Source: Serinicoccus chungangensis (GTDB taxonomy: Bacteria > Actinomycetota > Actinomycetes > Actinomycetales > Dermatophilaceae). Taken from it: a DNA stretch of 64,000 bases. The translations under genes and the position numbers were made by a program. The notes below the pieces were generated by a model, which had not been told where the DNA came from, did no database searches, and saw nothing but the letters and a program-made list of their open reading frames with translations. Where the stretch lies: positions 1 through 64,000 of the forward strand of contig NZ_LQBL01000028.1 of the NCBI RefSeq assembly GCF_001483745.1. Reading direction: 5' to 3'. Shown here in pieces: positions 24,875 to 33,731 of this stretch. The first letter of the stretch is position 1; every line of letters begins with the position of its first letter.

Positions 24875-25597
24875 TCAGGGCAGGCCGGCGACGAGCGCCG
24901 GCAGCTCCACCCGCGGCCCGGTGAAGAACGGGACCTCCTCGCGCACGTGCAGGCGCGCCTCGGTGTTGCGCAGCTCGCGCATGAGGTCGACGATGCGGTG
25001 CAGCTCGTCGGCCTCGAACGCCAGCAGGAACTCGTAGTCCCCCAGCGCGAAGCTCGCGAGGGTGTTGGCCAGCACGTCCTTGTAGTCGCGCGCCGCCTCC
25101 CCGTGCTCGCGCAGCATCCGCGACCGGTCCCCCGCGTCCATCACGTACCAGTCGTAGGACCGGACGAAGGGGTAGACGCACAGGTAGTCCTTGGCGTCCT
25201 GACCGGAGAGGAAGGCCGGCACGTGGCCGCGGTTGAACTCCGCCGGCCGGTGGATCGCGACGTTGCTCCAGACCGGCTCCAGGTGCTGACCCAGGGCGCT
25301 CTGCCGGAACTGCTGGTAGGCCCGCTGCACGGTCTCGACCCGCTCGGCGTGCCACCAGATCATGAGGTCGGCGTCGGCGCGCAGGGCCGAGACGTCGTAG
25401 ACGCCGCGCACGACCAGACCCTCGGCCTCCAGCGTGGCGAACAGCTCGGCGACCTCGGTGGCCAGGGCGGCGCGGGCCTTGCCCTGGGGCAGCGGGGTGA
25501 CGGCCCGGAAGACGGAGTAGGCGGCGTAGCGGATCGAGGCGTTGATCTCCTCGGCCTGCTCGGCGGTGGGGTGGGAGTAGTCGGCCATATCTCTCAT
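24875..25597 (-). CDS. hemQ: Coproheme decarboxylase HemQ
   Basis: A 240-residue chlorite-dismutase-family enzyme that decarboxylates Fe-coproporphyrin to haem b, the last step of the Gram-positive pathway. LCVYPFVRSYDWYVMDAGDRSRML holds the catalytic tyrosine and substrate-binding residues; LGDYEFLLAFEADE is also typical. Its ATG at 25597 overlaps the hemG stop by four bases (ATGA), so the pair is translationally coupled; a second ATG three codons on (25588) is an alternative. Confidence 0.95.
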   Translation of the reverse strand: MRDMADYSHPTAEQAEEINASIRYAAYSVFRAVTPLPQGKARAALATEVAELFATLEAEGLVVRGVYDVSALRADADLMIWWHAERVETVQRAYQQFRQSALGQHLEPVWSNVAIHRPAEFNRGHVPAFLSGQDAKDYLCVYPFVRSYDWYVMDAGDRSRMLREHGEAARDYKDVLANTLASFALGDYEFLLAFEADELHRIVDLMRELRNTEARLHVREEVPFFTGPRVELPALVAGLP

Positions 25598-27024
25598 TGT
25601 CCCTGGCGCAGGTCGGCCACGGCACGGCGGGCCGAGGCGATGCAGGCCGGGATGCCGACCCCGTCGTAGGTCGCCCCGCAGACCGCCAGGCCGGGGACGC
25701 GGGCCACGTCCGCGCGCACCCGCTCGACGAGGTCGAGGTGACCGACGGCGTACTGCGGCAGCGCGCCGCCCCAGCGCTGCACGTGCGCGTCGACCGGCGC
25801 CGGCAGCGCGCGGCCCAGGGCGTCACCCAGGTCGGTGAGCGCCGCGTCGAGCAGCTCACCGTCGGGGCGCTGCAGCGTGACCTCCTCCCGGTGCCGGCCG
25901 ATCGAGGCCCGCAGGAAGGTGAGGTGGCGGCCCGGCCCGCCGGCGTCCCGGCCGAGCTCGTGCACCCAGGCCCACTTGGTGGCGCTGAACGTCGCCGCCT
26001 TGATCGTGCGCCCGTCCACGGGCGGCACGAGGATGCCGGAGCCGTCGAGCCCGCCCAGCTCCGCGGTGTCCAGGGCGAAGGTCAGCACGGCCATGGAGGC
26101 CGTCTCGACCGTGCCCAGCGCGCGGGCGGCGCCGGGCGCCACCGGGTCGAGCAACCGGGCCGCGGGGGCGGGGGGCAGGGCGAGCACCACCCGGTCGGCC
26201 CGGTATGCCGTGGGGCTCGGCCGCGGCCCCGTCACCACCTCGAAGCCCCCCTCGGGCTTTCGTCGGAGCTCGCGCGCGACCACCCCGGTCTCGAGCCGGA
26301 CGCCGGCGTCGGACAGCAGGCCGGCCAGGGCCTGCGGCCAGCGGTGCAGCCCACCACGGACCCCGGCGAAGACGGGGGCGGCGGCGGCCGACTGGGTGCC
26401 GTCGGTCGGGGTGGGCAGCAGCCGGCCGGCGGCGTCCTGCAGCCGCTGCCCGTCCTGGGCCGCGCGCAGCAGGGCCGGCAGCGCGGCCCGGGCCGAGAGC
26501 AGCCGGGCGTGCCCGGCGTAGACCCCGCCCAGCAACGGCTCGACCAGCCGCTCGGCGACGGCCGGGCCGAGGCGAGAGCCCACCAGGTCCCCCACGGAGA
26601 CGTCGTCCTCCTCCAGCGGCCTGACCTCCTCCGCGAGGGCGCGGTCCACTTCCTGGTCGGTCAGCACCCCGTCCAGCAGGGTGGGGTCCGCCGGCACCCC
26701 CATGAGGGTGCGGGGCGGGAGCAGGTGGATCCGTCCGCGGCTCCACACCTGCGCGCGGGCCCCGGTGGGGTGGACCAGGTCGTCGGCGAGGCCGGCGCGG
26801 GCCACCAGGTCGGTCCCCTCCGGCCGCCGCGCGAGCATGGCCTCGGCCCCGGTGTCGACCAGCTGCCCCGCGACCTGCTCGCCGCGCAGCTTGCCGCCCA
26901 CCCGGTCGGCCCCCTCGAGCAGGGTGACCTCGTCCCCGGCCGCCAGGCGCCCGTCCTCGGTGAGCAGCGCCAGCGCCGCCGCGAGACCGCTGATGCCGCC
27001 GCCGATGACCAGGGTGGACGTCAT
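25594..27024 (-). CDS. hemG: Coproporphyrinogen III/protoporphyrinogen oxidase (HemY type)
   Basis: A 476-residue FAD enzyme of the HemY/CgoX family. The N-terminal dinucleotide motif is VIGGGISGLAAALALL, then GADRVGGKLRGEQV. RWGGALPQYAVGHLDLVERV and VCGATYDGVGIPACIASAR near the C-terminus close the FAD site. With hemQ following it, the substrate is more likely coproporphyrinogen III than protoporphyrinogen IX. It is coupled to hemQ by ATGA overlap, while hemE lies nearby on the other strand. Confidence 0.93.
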   Translation of the reverse strand: MTSTLVIGGGISGLAAALALLTEDGRLAAGDEVTLLEGADRVGGKLRGEQVAGQLVDTGAEAMLARRPEGTDLVARAGLADDLVHPTGARAQVWSRGRIHLLPPRTLMGVPADPTLLDGVLTDQEVDRALAEEVRPLEEDDVSVGDLVGSRLGPAVAERLVEPLLGGVYAGHARLLSARAALPALLRAAQDGQRLQDAAGRLLPTPTDGTQSAAAAPVFAGVRGGLHRWPQALAGLLSDAGVRLETGVVARELRRKPEGGFEVVTGPRPSPTAYRADRVVLALPPAPAARLLDPVAPGAARALGTVETASMAVLTFALDTAELGGLDGSGILVPPVDGRTIKAATFSATKWAWVHELGRDAGGPGRHLTFLRASIGRHREEVTLQRPDGELLDAALTDLGDALGRALPAPVDAHVQRWGGALPQYAVGHLDLVERVRADVARVPGLAVCGATYDGVGIPACIASARRAVADLRQGQ

Positions 27025-27178
27025 ACCTCCAGCGTCTCACCCGGGGCACCGGCCCCGGGTGCGGGGCCGTGACCGCACCGTGACCGGATCGTGACGCCGC
27101 GCCCGGAACGGCCCCCACGGCTGCCCCGTCGCAGGTCACGACCGCAGGACACGATGCGCCCGACCCCAGGAGGACCCC

Positions 27179-28108
27179 ATGACCGCACGACTGACGGCGG
27201 GGTTGCTCGCCCTCCTGCTCCTGCTGACCGGGTGCACCGGCTCGGGAGGCACCAGCACCTCCGATCAGGCGGTGGACGTCTCCGACGCCGGGGCGGAGGC
27301 CGGCGACGCGGCCGGTGCGGACGACGGGTCGGTGGATGACGTGTCGGTGGACGACGAGGCCGAGCTCGGCACCGCCGCCGAGCTCGGCACGTCCGCCGCG
27401 GACGCGCAGGCCCCCCTCATGGTGCGCAGCGTCGAGCTCGAGCTGGTCGTCGACGACGTGGGCGCGGCGGTGACCCGGGCGCGCGCGACCACGACCGCCG
27501 CGAGCGGCTACGTCTCCTCCGAGGACGTCGTCCCGGCCCGGGAGTCCGGGGACGGCTACGGCTCGCTCGTCCTGCGGGTCCCCTCCGCCGACCTCGACAC
27601 GGTCGTCACCAGCCTGGGCGAGCTCGGCGAGGTCCGGGCCAGCCGCAGCAACGCCGAGGACGTCACGACCGAGTACCGCGACGTGGAGGCCAGGATCGCC
27701 ACCATGGAGGCAGGGGCGGAGCGGCTGCGCGAGCTCGTGGCGGAAGCCTCCTCGCTCCAGGACATCGCCGACCTGGAGAGTGAGCTGACCACCCGGGAGG
27801 CCGAGCTCGACGCGCTCAAGGCCCGGATGCAGGTGCTCGAGGACGACGTGGCGCTCTCGACCATCACCCTGCACCTGGCAGAGAGGACCGAGGACCTCGA
27901 GGAGGTGGCACCCCGCACGGGCTTCGTCGGCGGGCTGGGCCAGGGGTGGCAGGCCTTCACCACGTCGGTGACGATGGTCCTCACCCTGGTCGGCGCACTG
28001 CTGCCGTTCGCCCTCGTCGCCTCCCTGGTGGCCGTGCCGGCCCTGTGGTGGCTGCGGCGCCGGCGCACCCCGGCGGGCCCGGCCGGGCGTGGGACACTGC
28101 AGGGGTGA
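27179..28108 (+). CDS. DUF4349 lipoprotein
   Basis: A 309-residue predicted lipoprotein: the signal peptide ends in lipobox LLTGC (Cys20). An acidic low-complexity stretch follows, containing a short internal repeat (AELGTAAELGTS). The DUF4349 domain then shows SVELELVVDDVGAAV, ASGYVSSEDV, YGSLVLRVPSADLDTVV and a coiled-coil segment around residues 180-225. A C-terminal membrane helix (about 262-290) and basic tail end it. The function of the family is unknown. The stop overlaps hemE's GTG by four bases, so it may be co-transcribed with hemE. Confidence 0.88.
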   Translation: MTARLTAGLLALLLLLTGCTGSGGTSTSDQAVDVSDAGAEAGDAAGADDGSVDDVSVDDEAELGTAAELGTSAADAQAPLMVRSVELELVVDDVGAAVTRARATTTAASGYVSSEDVVPARESGDGYGSLVLRVPSADLDTVVTSLGELGEVRASRSNAEDVTTEYRDVEARIATMEAGAERLRELVAEASSLQDIADLESELTTREAELDALKARMQVLEDDVALSTITLHLAERTEDLEEVAPRTGFVGGLGQGWQAFTTSVTMVLTLVGALLPFALVASLVAVPALWWLRRRRTPAGPAGRGTLQG

Positions 28109-29172
28109 CCTCCGCCGCCTCGCCGACGCTCGACCCCACCCCCGACCTGGCCGACAGCACCCTGGTGCGCGCGGCCCGACGCCAGCCCGTGCCGCATACC
28201 CCGGTGTGGTTCATGCGGCAGGCCGGACGCTCGCTGCCGGAGTACCGCGAGGTCCGCAAGGACGTCGCCATGCTGACCTCCTGCCGCACCCCCGAGCTGG
28301 TCACCGAGATCACCCTGCAGCCGGTGCGCCGGCACGGGGTCGACGCCGCGATCTTCTTCAGCGACATCGTCGTCCCGCTGCAGGCCGTGGGGGTGGACGT
28401 CGACATCGTCGCGGGCACCGGCCCGGTCATCGCCGAGCCGATCCGCACCCGCGCCGACCTCGACCGGCTGCCCGAGCTGACCCCCGAGCACGTGCCCGAC
28501 ATCACCGAGTCGGTCCGGCTGCTGACCGCCGAGCTGGGCGGCACCCCCCTCATCGGCTTCGCGGGTGCGCCCTTCACGCTGGCGTCCTACCTCGTCGAGG
28601 GCGGTCCCTCCAAGAACCACGAGCGCACCAAGGCGCTCATGCACGGCGACCCGCAGCTGTGGAGCGACCTGTGCGCCCGGCTGGCGCAGATCTCCGGGGC
28701 CTTCCTCCGGGTGCAGGCGCAGGCGGGCGCGAGCGCCGTGCAGCTCTTCGACTCCTGGGCCGGGCACCTCTCGCGGGCCGACTACCTGCGCCACGTCGAG
28801 CCGCACAGCCGCTCCGTGCTCGAGGGGGTCGCGGACCTCGGCATCCCGCGCATCCACTTCGGCGTCGGCACCGGGGAGCTGCTGCCGGCCATGGCGGACG
28901 CCGGCGCCGACGTCATCGGGGTCGACTACCGCGTCAGCCTCACCGACGCGGTGGAGCGGACCGGCGGCCGGTACGCCGTCCAGGGCAACCTCGACCCCGC
29001 GCTGCTCTTCGCCCCCTGGTCGGCGCTGGAGGCGCGGGTCCGGGAGATCGTCGAGGAGGGCCGGAACGCCCCCGGGCACATCTTCAACCTCGGGCACGGG
29101 GTGCTGCCCGACACCGACCCCACCGTGCTGACCCGGGTCGTGGAGCTCGTGCACGAGATCTCCGCCCGCTGA
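28105..29172 (+). CDS. hemE: Uroporphyrinogen decarboxylase HemE
   Basis: A 355-residue enzyme converting uroporphyrinogen III to coproporphyrinogen III. Family signatures are VWFMRQAGRSLPEYR near the N-terminus (substrate-binding Arg), IIFFSDIVVP-type segment (AIFFSDIVVPLQAVG), GFAGAPFTLASYLVEGG, LFDSWAGHLS and FNLGHGVLPDTDP. The start GTG overlaps the DUF4349 stop (GTGA, 28105-28108). It converges on ribonuclease D across a three-unit repeat. Confidence 0.97.
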   Translation: MTSAASPTLDPTPDLADSTLVRAARRQPVPHTPVWFMRQAGRSLPEYREVRKDVAMLTSCRTPELVTEITLQPVRRHGVDAAIFFSDIVVPLQAVGVDVDIVAGTGPVIAEPIRTRADLDRLPELTPEHVPDITESVRLLTAELGGTPLIGFAGAPFTLASYLVEGGPSKNHERTKALMHGDPQLWSDLCARLAQISGAFLRVQAQAGASAVQLFDSWAGHLSRADYLRHVEPHSRSVLEGVADLGIPRIHFGVGTGELLPAMADAGADVIGVDYRVSLTDAVERTGGRYAVQGNLDPALLFAPWSALEARVREIVEEGRNAPGHIFNLGHGVLPDTDPTVLTRVVELVHEISAR

Positions 29173-29265
29173 GGCAACCATTCGCGGCGCTCGGTGGGGA
29201 CTGAGGCAACCATCCGCGGCGCTCGGTGGGGGCTGGGGCAACCATCCGCGACGCTCGGTGGGGAT
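29170..29265. repeat. Three 32-bp tandem repeats after hemE
   Basis: Three units of exactly 32 bp (29170-29201, 29202-29233, 29234-29265) share GGCAACCAT and CGCTCGGTGGGG with few differences. They fill the gap between convergent hemE and rnd. The core ACCA...CGGCGCTCGGTGGGG recurs, again in three copies, at 42048-42135. Confidence 0.9.
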
Positions 29266-29298
29266 CCCCGCGCAGCGAAGTCTGCGGTGCGCGTCCCG

Positions 29299-30561
29299 TC
29301 AGCGGTGCGCCTGGAGCGCCTGCACAAGCACCGGTACCACCAGCTCGCGCTGCCACGGGCGCGCACCGAGCTCGGCGAGGCGCTGCTCCACCACCTCGGT
29401 CGTCGGGTCCTCGGGCGGCGTCCAGAGCACCCTCCGGACGACGTCGGGGGTCATGAGGTTCTCGACCGGGATCTCCAGCCGCTCGGACAGCTCGGCCAGC
29501 GCGGCGCGCACCTCGGTGAGGCGGTCCGCCGCGGCCGGGTCGCGGTCCGCCCAGGCGCGGGGCGGCGGCGGGGCGTCGCTGCGGCGGGCGGGCTCGGGCA
29601 GGTCCTCGTCGGCGAGCTCTGCGGCCGTGCGGATGGCCGACAGCCACGCCCGCTGGTGGCGCAGCAGGCCCTGCTCGGCCCGCCGCTGCCGGGTCCGTGA
29701 GCTCTCCTTGCGCTCCGAGGCCAGCGCCGAGGCCTGGCCGGGCATGCGCTGGGCGAGGTCGAGGAGGGTGCCGTCGGGCAGGACGCGGCCCGGGGGCACG
29801 TCGCGCTCCCGGGCGATGGCGTCGCGGGTCAGCCACAGCTCGCGCAGCGCGGCCAGGGAGCGTCGCTTCCGCAACCGGTGGATCCCGGTGGTCCGCCGCC
29901 ACGCGTCCGGCTCGTCGGCCCCGGGCGGACCGGTGAAGTCGCAGAGCGCGGCGAACTCCTGCTCGGCCCACTCCAGCTTGCCCTGCTCGCGCAGGTCGCG
30001 CTCCATCCGGGCGCGCAGCGTGACGAGCAGCTCGACGTCCAGGGCGGCGTAGCGCAGCCACGGCTCGGGCAGCGGCCGGGTGGACCAGTCGACGGCCGAG
30101 TGCTCCTTGGCCAGGGTGTAGCCGAGGTAGTACTCGAGGACCGCGGACAGCCCCACCCGCGGCAGGCCGGCCAGCCGGGCCCCCAGCTCGGTGTCGAAGA
30201 GCGAGCGCGGGCGCAGGCCCAGCTCGGCCAGGCACGGGATGTCCTGGGTGGCGGCGTGCAGCACCCACTGGGCCGGGGCCAGGGCCTCGTCCAACCCCCG
30301 CAGGTCCGGGAAGGGGACCGGGTCGATGAGCCAGGTGCCCGCGCCCTCGCGCCGCAGCTGGACGAGGTAGGCCTTCTGGCCGTAGCGGTAGCCGGAGGCA
30401 CGCTCGGCGTCGACGGCGACCGGTCCCTCGCCGGCGGCCAGGGCGGCGAGCGCGTCGTCCATGCCCTCGGGGGTGTCCACGACCGTCGGCACCCCCTCGG
30501 GCGGTGCCTCCAGCCGATGGAAGTCCGAGCCGGGGTCGTCGTCGGGGAGGTCGGAGCTCAT
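29299..30561 (-). CDS. rnd: Ribonuclease D
   Basis: A 420-residue 3'-5' exoribonuclease of the RNase D type. The DEDD exonuclease core shows VAVDAERASGYRYGQKAYLVQL (Asp-x-Glu), WVLHAATQDIPCLAELG (Asp), FDTELGARLAG (Asp) and RYAALDVELL (final Asp with Tyr). An HRDC domain follows (ALRELWLTRDAIARERDVPPGRVLPDGTL). ATG 30561 begins one base after the DUF3000 stop codon, so the two genes are probably one transcript. Confidence 0.93.
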   Translation of the reverse strand: MSSDLPDDDPGSDFHRLEAPPEGVPTVVDTPEGMDDALAALAAGEGPVAVDAERASGYRYGQKAYLVQLRREGAGTWLIDPVPFPDLRGLDEALAPAQWVLHAATQDIPCLAELGLRPRSLFDTELGARLAGLPRVGLSAVLEYYLGYTLAKEHSAVDWSTRPLPEPWLRYAALDVELLVTLRARMERDLREQGKLEWAEQEFAALCDFTGPPGADEPDAWRRTTGIHRLRKRRSLAALRELWLTRDAIARERDVPPGRVLPDGTLLDLAQRMPGQASALASERKESSRTRQRRAEQGLLRHQRAWLSAIRTAAELADEDLPEPARRSDAPPPPRAWADRDPAAADRLTEVRAALAELSERLEIPVENLMTPDVVRRVLWTPPEDPTTEVVEQRLAELGARPWQRELVVPVLVQALQAHR

Positions 30562-30562
30562 C

Positions 30563-31204
30563 TCAGCGGCGGACCCCGGACAGCGCGACCACGCCCTCGG
30601 GCAGCGGCGGGAGCCCCGCCAGCGTGCAGAGCAGGTCTCCCCACGCGCCGAGGTGGGCGGCCATCTCACGGGCCTCGTCGCCGTCGGTGAGGACCGGGGT
30701 CCACGAGGCGCGGATCTCCAGCTCGACCGAGGGCTCACGGTCCGCGAGCGCCCCGAAGCTCTCGGAGGTCACGCAGGTCACGGTCCCGGCAGCGGCCGTC
30801 CAGCCGAGCCCGGCCTGCTCCAGGGCGTCGGTGAGCCAGGACCAGCCGGCCTGCCCGGCGAGCGGGTCGTGCCCGACCTCCGGCTCCATCTGCGCCTTGG
30901 CGTAGGTGACGGCCCGCCACGTCCCCTCCCACGGCTCGGGGCCCTCCGGGTCGTGCAGCACCACGAAACGGCCGGTGGCGATGGGGTCCTCGTCCTCCAG
31001 CCGGGAGGGGACGACCTCCCCGGAGAGCGCGACGGCGTGCGGGGCCAGCCGGCTGGGGGCGGGCACCTCCTCGATGACCATCTCCGGTCGCAGGGCGACG
31101 CTCCTGATACCGTCGAGAGCGCGTTGGAAGACGCCGGCGTCGGGCGTCACAGGGTCCGCCGCGGCTCGGCGCCGCGGCCGCTGGTCGGAGATCCGGCTCA
31201 CCAC
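30563..31204 (-). CDS. DUF3000 protein
   Basis: A 213-residue protein of the actinobacteria-specific DUF3000 family, commonly found beside ribonuclease D and hemE. Recognisable parts are FQRALDGIRSVALRPEMVIEEVPAP, GRFVVLHDPEGPEPWEGTWRAVTY and SWTPVLTDGDEAREMAAHLGAWGD. The function is unknown. GTG 31204 is chosen because TACGCT lies six bases before it on the minus strand (31211-31216), a leaderless arrangement. A longer frame to 31324 would run through the promoter of the HTH-MurA gene. Confidence 0.85.
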   Translation of the reverse strand: MVSRISDQRPRRRAAADPVTPDAGVFQRALDGIRSVALRPEMVIEEVPAPSRLAPHAVALSGEVVPSRLEDEDPIATGRFVVLHDPEGPEPWEGTWRAVTYAKAQMEPEVGHDPLAGQAGWSWLTDALEQAGLGWTAAAGTVTCVTSESFGALADREPSVELEIRASWTPVLTDGDEAREMAAHLGAWGDLLCTLAGLPPLPEGVVALSGVRR

Positions 31205-31292
31205 GTCCCCAGCGTAGGCCTCGGGTGCCGCCGCTGCCCGGAGCGCAACGCCGAACGATCCCGGCGCACCACCACCGCATCCACCCAGCCAT

Positions 31293-31322
31293 ATCTCATA
31301 TATGTGATCTAAGGTTGATTCC
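31293..31322 (+). promoter_or_regulatory. Leaderless promoter and AT-rich palindrome of the HTH-MurA gene
   Basis: TAAGGT at 31310-31315 lies seven bases before ATG 31323. Just upstream sits ATCTCATATATGTGAT (31293-31308), a palindrome with one mismatched pair and a perfect CATATATG core, in the -35 region. It is the most AT-rich patch in the surrounding several kilobases. It is a natural operator for the protein's own N-terminal HTH domain. Confidence 0.6.
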
Positions 31323-32852
31323 ATGACCGAGAGCTACCTCTCCCGCATCGGCGGGCTCATCCGCGACGCCCGTCGGCACAAGGACCTCACCCAGGCCGAG
31401 CTGGCCGAGCTGCTGAGCACCAGCCAGAGCGCCGTCGCCCGCATCGAGCAGGGCAAGCAGAACCTCTCCCTGGAGATGATCGCCCGGATCGGCGAGAAGC
31501 TGGACTCCGAGATCGTCCAGGTCTCCTCGGGCATCCCGCAGAACCTGCGCATCGAGGGGGGCGTCAAGCTGTCCGGGGACATCGACGTCCGCACCTCCAA
31601 GAACGCCGCCGTCGCGCTGCTGTGCGCCTCGCTGCTCAACAAGGGGCGCACCACGCTGCGCAACCTCGCCCGGATCGAGGAGGTCAACCGCATCACCGAG
31701 GTGCTGAGCAGCATCGGCTTTAAGATCCGCTGGCTCCCGGACTCCTCCGACCTCGAGATCGTCCCGCCGGAGCGCATCGACCTCGACGCGATGGACGAGG
31801 CCGCGGCGCGCCGCACCCGCACCATCATCATGTTCCTCGGGCCGCTCATGCACGAGTTCGACACCTTCGAGCTGCCGTATGCCGGGGGCTGCGACCTCGG
31901 CACCCGCACCGTCGAGCCGCACATGATCGCGCTGCGTCACTTCGGTCTCGACGTCACCGCCACCACCGGCAGCTACCACGCCACCGTCGACCGGGCGGCC
32001 TCCCCGGGGCGACCGATCGTGCTCACCGAGCGCGGCGACACGGTCACCGAGAACGTCCTCCTGGCCGCCGCCCGGCACACCGGCACGACGGTCATCCGCA
32101 ACGCCAGCTCCAACTACATGGTCCAGGACCTCTGCGTCTTCCTGCAGCAGCTCGGGGTGCAGATCGAGGGGCTGGGCACGACCACCCTCACCGTGACAGG
32201 CGTCGGCGAGATCGACACCGACATCGAGTACGCCCCCTCCGAGGACCCGATCGAGGCCATGAGCCTGCTGGCGGCGGCGGTCGTCACCGGCAGCGCCATC
32301 ACCATCCGACGGGTGCCGATCGAGTTCATGGAGATCGAGCTGGCCGTCCTGGGCACGATGGGCTTCGAGTGCGACCTGTCGGAGGAGTACGCCAGCGCGA
32401 ACGGGCATACCCGGCTGGTCGACCTCACCACCGTGCCGGGTCCGCTGCGGGCGCCGCTGGACAAGATCCACCCGCTGCCCTTCCCGGGCCTGAACATCGA
32501 CAACCTGCCGTTCTTCGCGATCATCGCGGCCTGCGCGCAGGGTTCGACCCTCATCCACGACTGGGTCTACGAGAACCGCGCCATCTATCTCACCGAGCTC
32601 ACCACGCTGGGGGCCAAGGTCCACCTCATGGACCCGCACCGGGTGATGATCGAGGGTCCGACCCGGTGGCGCGCCGGCGAGATCATGTGCCCGCCGGCCC
32701 TGCGCCCGGGCGTGGTGATCCTGCTGGCCATGCTGGCCGCTCCCGGCACCTCGGTGCTGCGCAACGTCTACGTCATCAACCGCGGCTACGAGGACCTGGC
32801 CACCCGCCTCAACGCGCTCGGCGCGCGGATCCAGACCTTCCGCGACATCTGA
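31323..32852 (+). CDS. MurA-like enolpyruvyl transferase fused to an N-terminal XRE domain
   Basis: A 509-residue fusion. Residues 9-64 are a Cro/C1-type HTH (LIRDARRHKDLTQAELAELL; STSQSAVARIEQGKQNLSLE). Residues 70-509 are a full EPSP/MurA fold. Key MurA residues are kept: Lys93 in TSKNAAVALL (as Lys22 of Escherichia coli MurA), Cys190 and Arg195 in AGGCDLGTRTVEPH (as Cys115 and Arg120), and Asp in FPGLNIDNLP. MurA adds enolpyruvate to UDP-GlcNAc, the first step of peptidoglycan synthesis. Standard MurA is about 420 residues and lacks an HTH. This is probably an actinobacterial paralogue that either makes precursor under self-control or is a regulator sensing UDP-GlcNAc. Confidence 0.88.
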   Translation: MTESYLSRIGGLIRDARRHKDLTQAELAELLSTSQSAVARIEQGKQNLSLEMIARIGEKLDSEIVQVSSGIPQNLRIEGGVKLSGDIDVRTSKNAAVALLCASLLNKGRTTLRNLARIEEVNRITEVLSSIGFKIRWLPDSSDLEIVPPERIDLDAMDEAAARRTRTIIMFLGPLMHEFDTFELPYAGGCDLGTRTVEPHMIALRHFGLDVTATTGSYHATVDRAASPGRPIVLTERGDTVTENVLLAAARHTGTTVIRNASSNYMVQDLCVFLQQLGVQIEGLGTTTLTVTGVGEIDTDIEYAPSEDPIEAMSLLAAAVVTGSAITIRRVPIEFMEIELAVLGTMGFECDLSEEYASANGHTRLVDLTTVPGPLRAPLDKIHPLPFPGLNIDNLPFFAIIAACAQGSTLIHDWVYENRAIYLTELTTLGAKVHLMDPHRVMIEGPTRWRAGEIMCPPALRPGVVILLAMLAAPGTSVLRNVYVINRGYEDLATRLNALGARIQTFRDI

Positions 32853-32853
32853 G

Positions 32854-33648
32854 GTGGAGCTCGTCCGGGACGAGCGCGGCGGGGTGACCGTCCTGCGGGA
32901 CGGCCACCCGCAGTCCTACGTCGACACCGACGACCCGCTGCTGCTCGTCTTCGAGTACGTCCAGCACCTCGCCCTGGTGCTCGAGTCGCTGCGGCCGGAC
33001 CCCGCTCCCCTGGCGGTGACGCACGTCGGCGGGGCCGGGATGACGCTGGCCCGCTGGGTGCACCGCACCCACCCGGGGTCGCCGCAGATCGTCCTGGAGC
33101 CGGACACCGCGCTCACCGAGCTGGTGCGCCGCGAGCTGCCGCTGCCCCGGGGCCACCGGATCCGGGTGCGTCCGCAGACCGGCCAGGAGGGCCTCCCGGG
33201 CCTGCGCGACGGCTCGGCCGACGTCGTCGTGGTCGACGCCTACGACGAGGGCCGGGTCCCTGGTGCGCTGGCCGGGCAGGCCTTCGCCCGGGAGCTGGCC
33301 CGGGTGCTCGCCCCTGACGGCCTGCTGCTCGTCAACGCCGCCGACCTGCCGGGCCTGCGCTGGGTGGCCCGGCTCGGAGCCACCCTGCGCACCGCGCTCC
33401 CGCACGTCGGCCAGCTCGTGCTGCGCGAGGTGGCCTCCGGCAAGCGCTACGGCAACGTCGTGCTGGTGGCCTCCCGTCGGCCCGTGGACGACGTGACCCT
33501 CACGCGCGCCGCCGCGCGGGCGCCCTTTCCCACCCGCTGGCGGCCCAGCACCGAGGTCGCGGCGGCCGAGCGCGGGGTCCGCCCCTTCGACGAGGTGGGT
33601 GAGCCCTCTCCCCCGCCGCCGGACTCCGGCCCGCTGCGGCTGCGCTGA
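32854..33648 (+). CDS. Spermidine-synthase-like methyltransferase-fold protein
   Basis: A 264-residue protein with the spermidine-synthase/SAM-dependent Rossmann fold. The landmarks are LAVTHVGGAGMTLARWVHRTHPGS, QIVLEPDTALTELV, SADVVVVDAYDEGRVPGAL and LARVLAPDGLLLVNAADL. Actinobacterial proteins of this kind are usually annotated as spermidine-synthase-like or fused-MFS, but a polyamine role is unproven. GTG 32854 begins just after the MurA-like stop, so they are probably one transcript. The C-terminus is proline-rich. Confidence 0.82.
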   Translation: MELVRDERGGVTVLRDGHPQSYVDTDDPLLLVFEYVQHLALVLESLRPDPAPLAVTHVGGAGMTLARWVHRTHPGSPQIVLEPDTALTELVRRELPLPRGHRIRVRPQTGQEGLPGLRDGSADVVVVDAYDEGRVPGALAGQAFARELARVLAPDGLLLVNAADLPGLRWVARLGATLRTALPHVGQLVLREVASGKRYGNVVLVASRRPVDDVTLTRAAARAPFPTRWRPSTEVAAAERGVRPFDEVGEPSPPPPDSGPLRLR

Positions 33649-33719
33649 GCCGGCCCTCACGGGCAGCCCGGAGCGCGGTCCCTACCGGTCGGGGAAACCT
33701 CGCCGTCATCTGGCGGCCC

Positions 33720-33731
33720 TACGCTGGGACC
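33720..33731 (+). promoter_or_regulatory. Leaderless -10 element of the HAD gene
   Basis: TACGCT at 33720-33725, six bases before ATG 33732, no Shine-Dalgarno. Confidence 0.55.
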
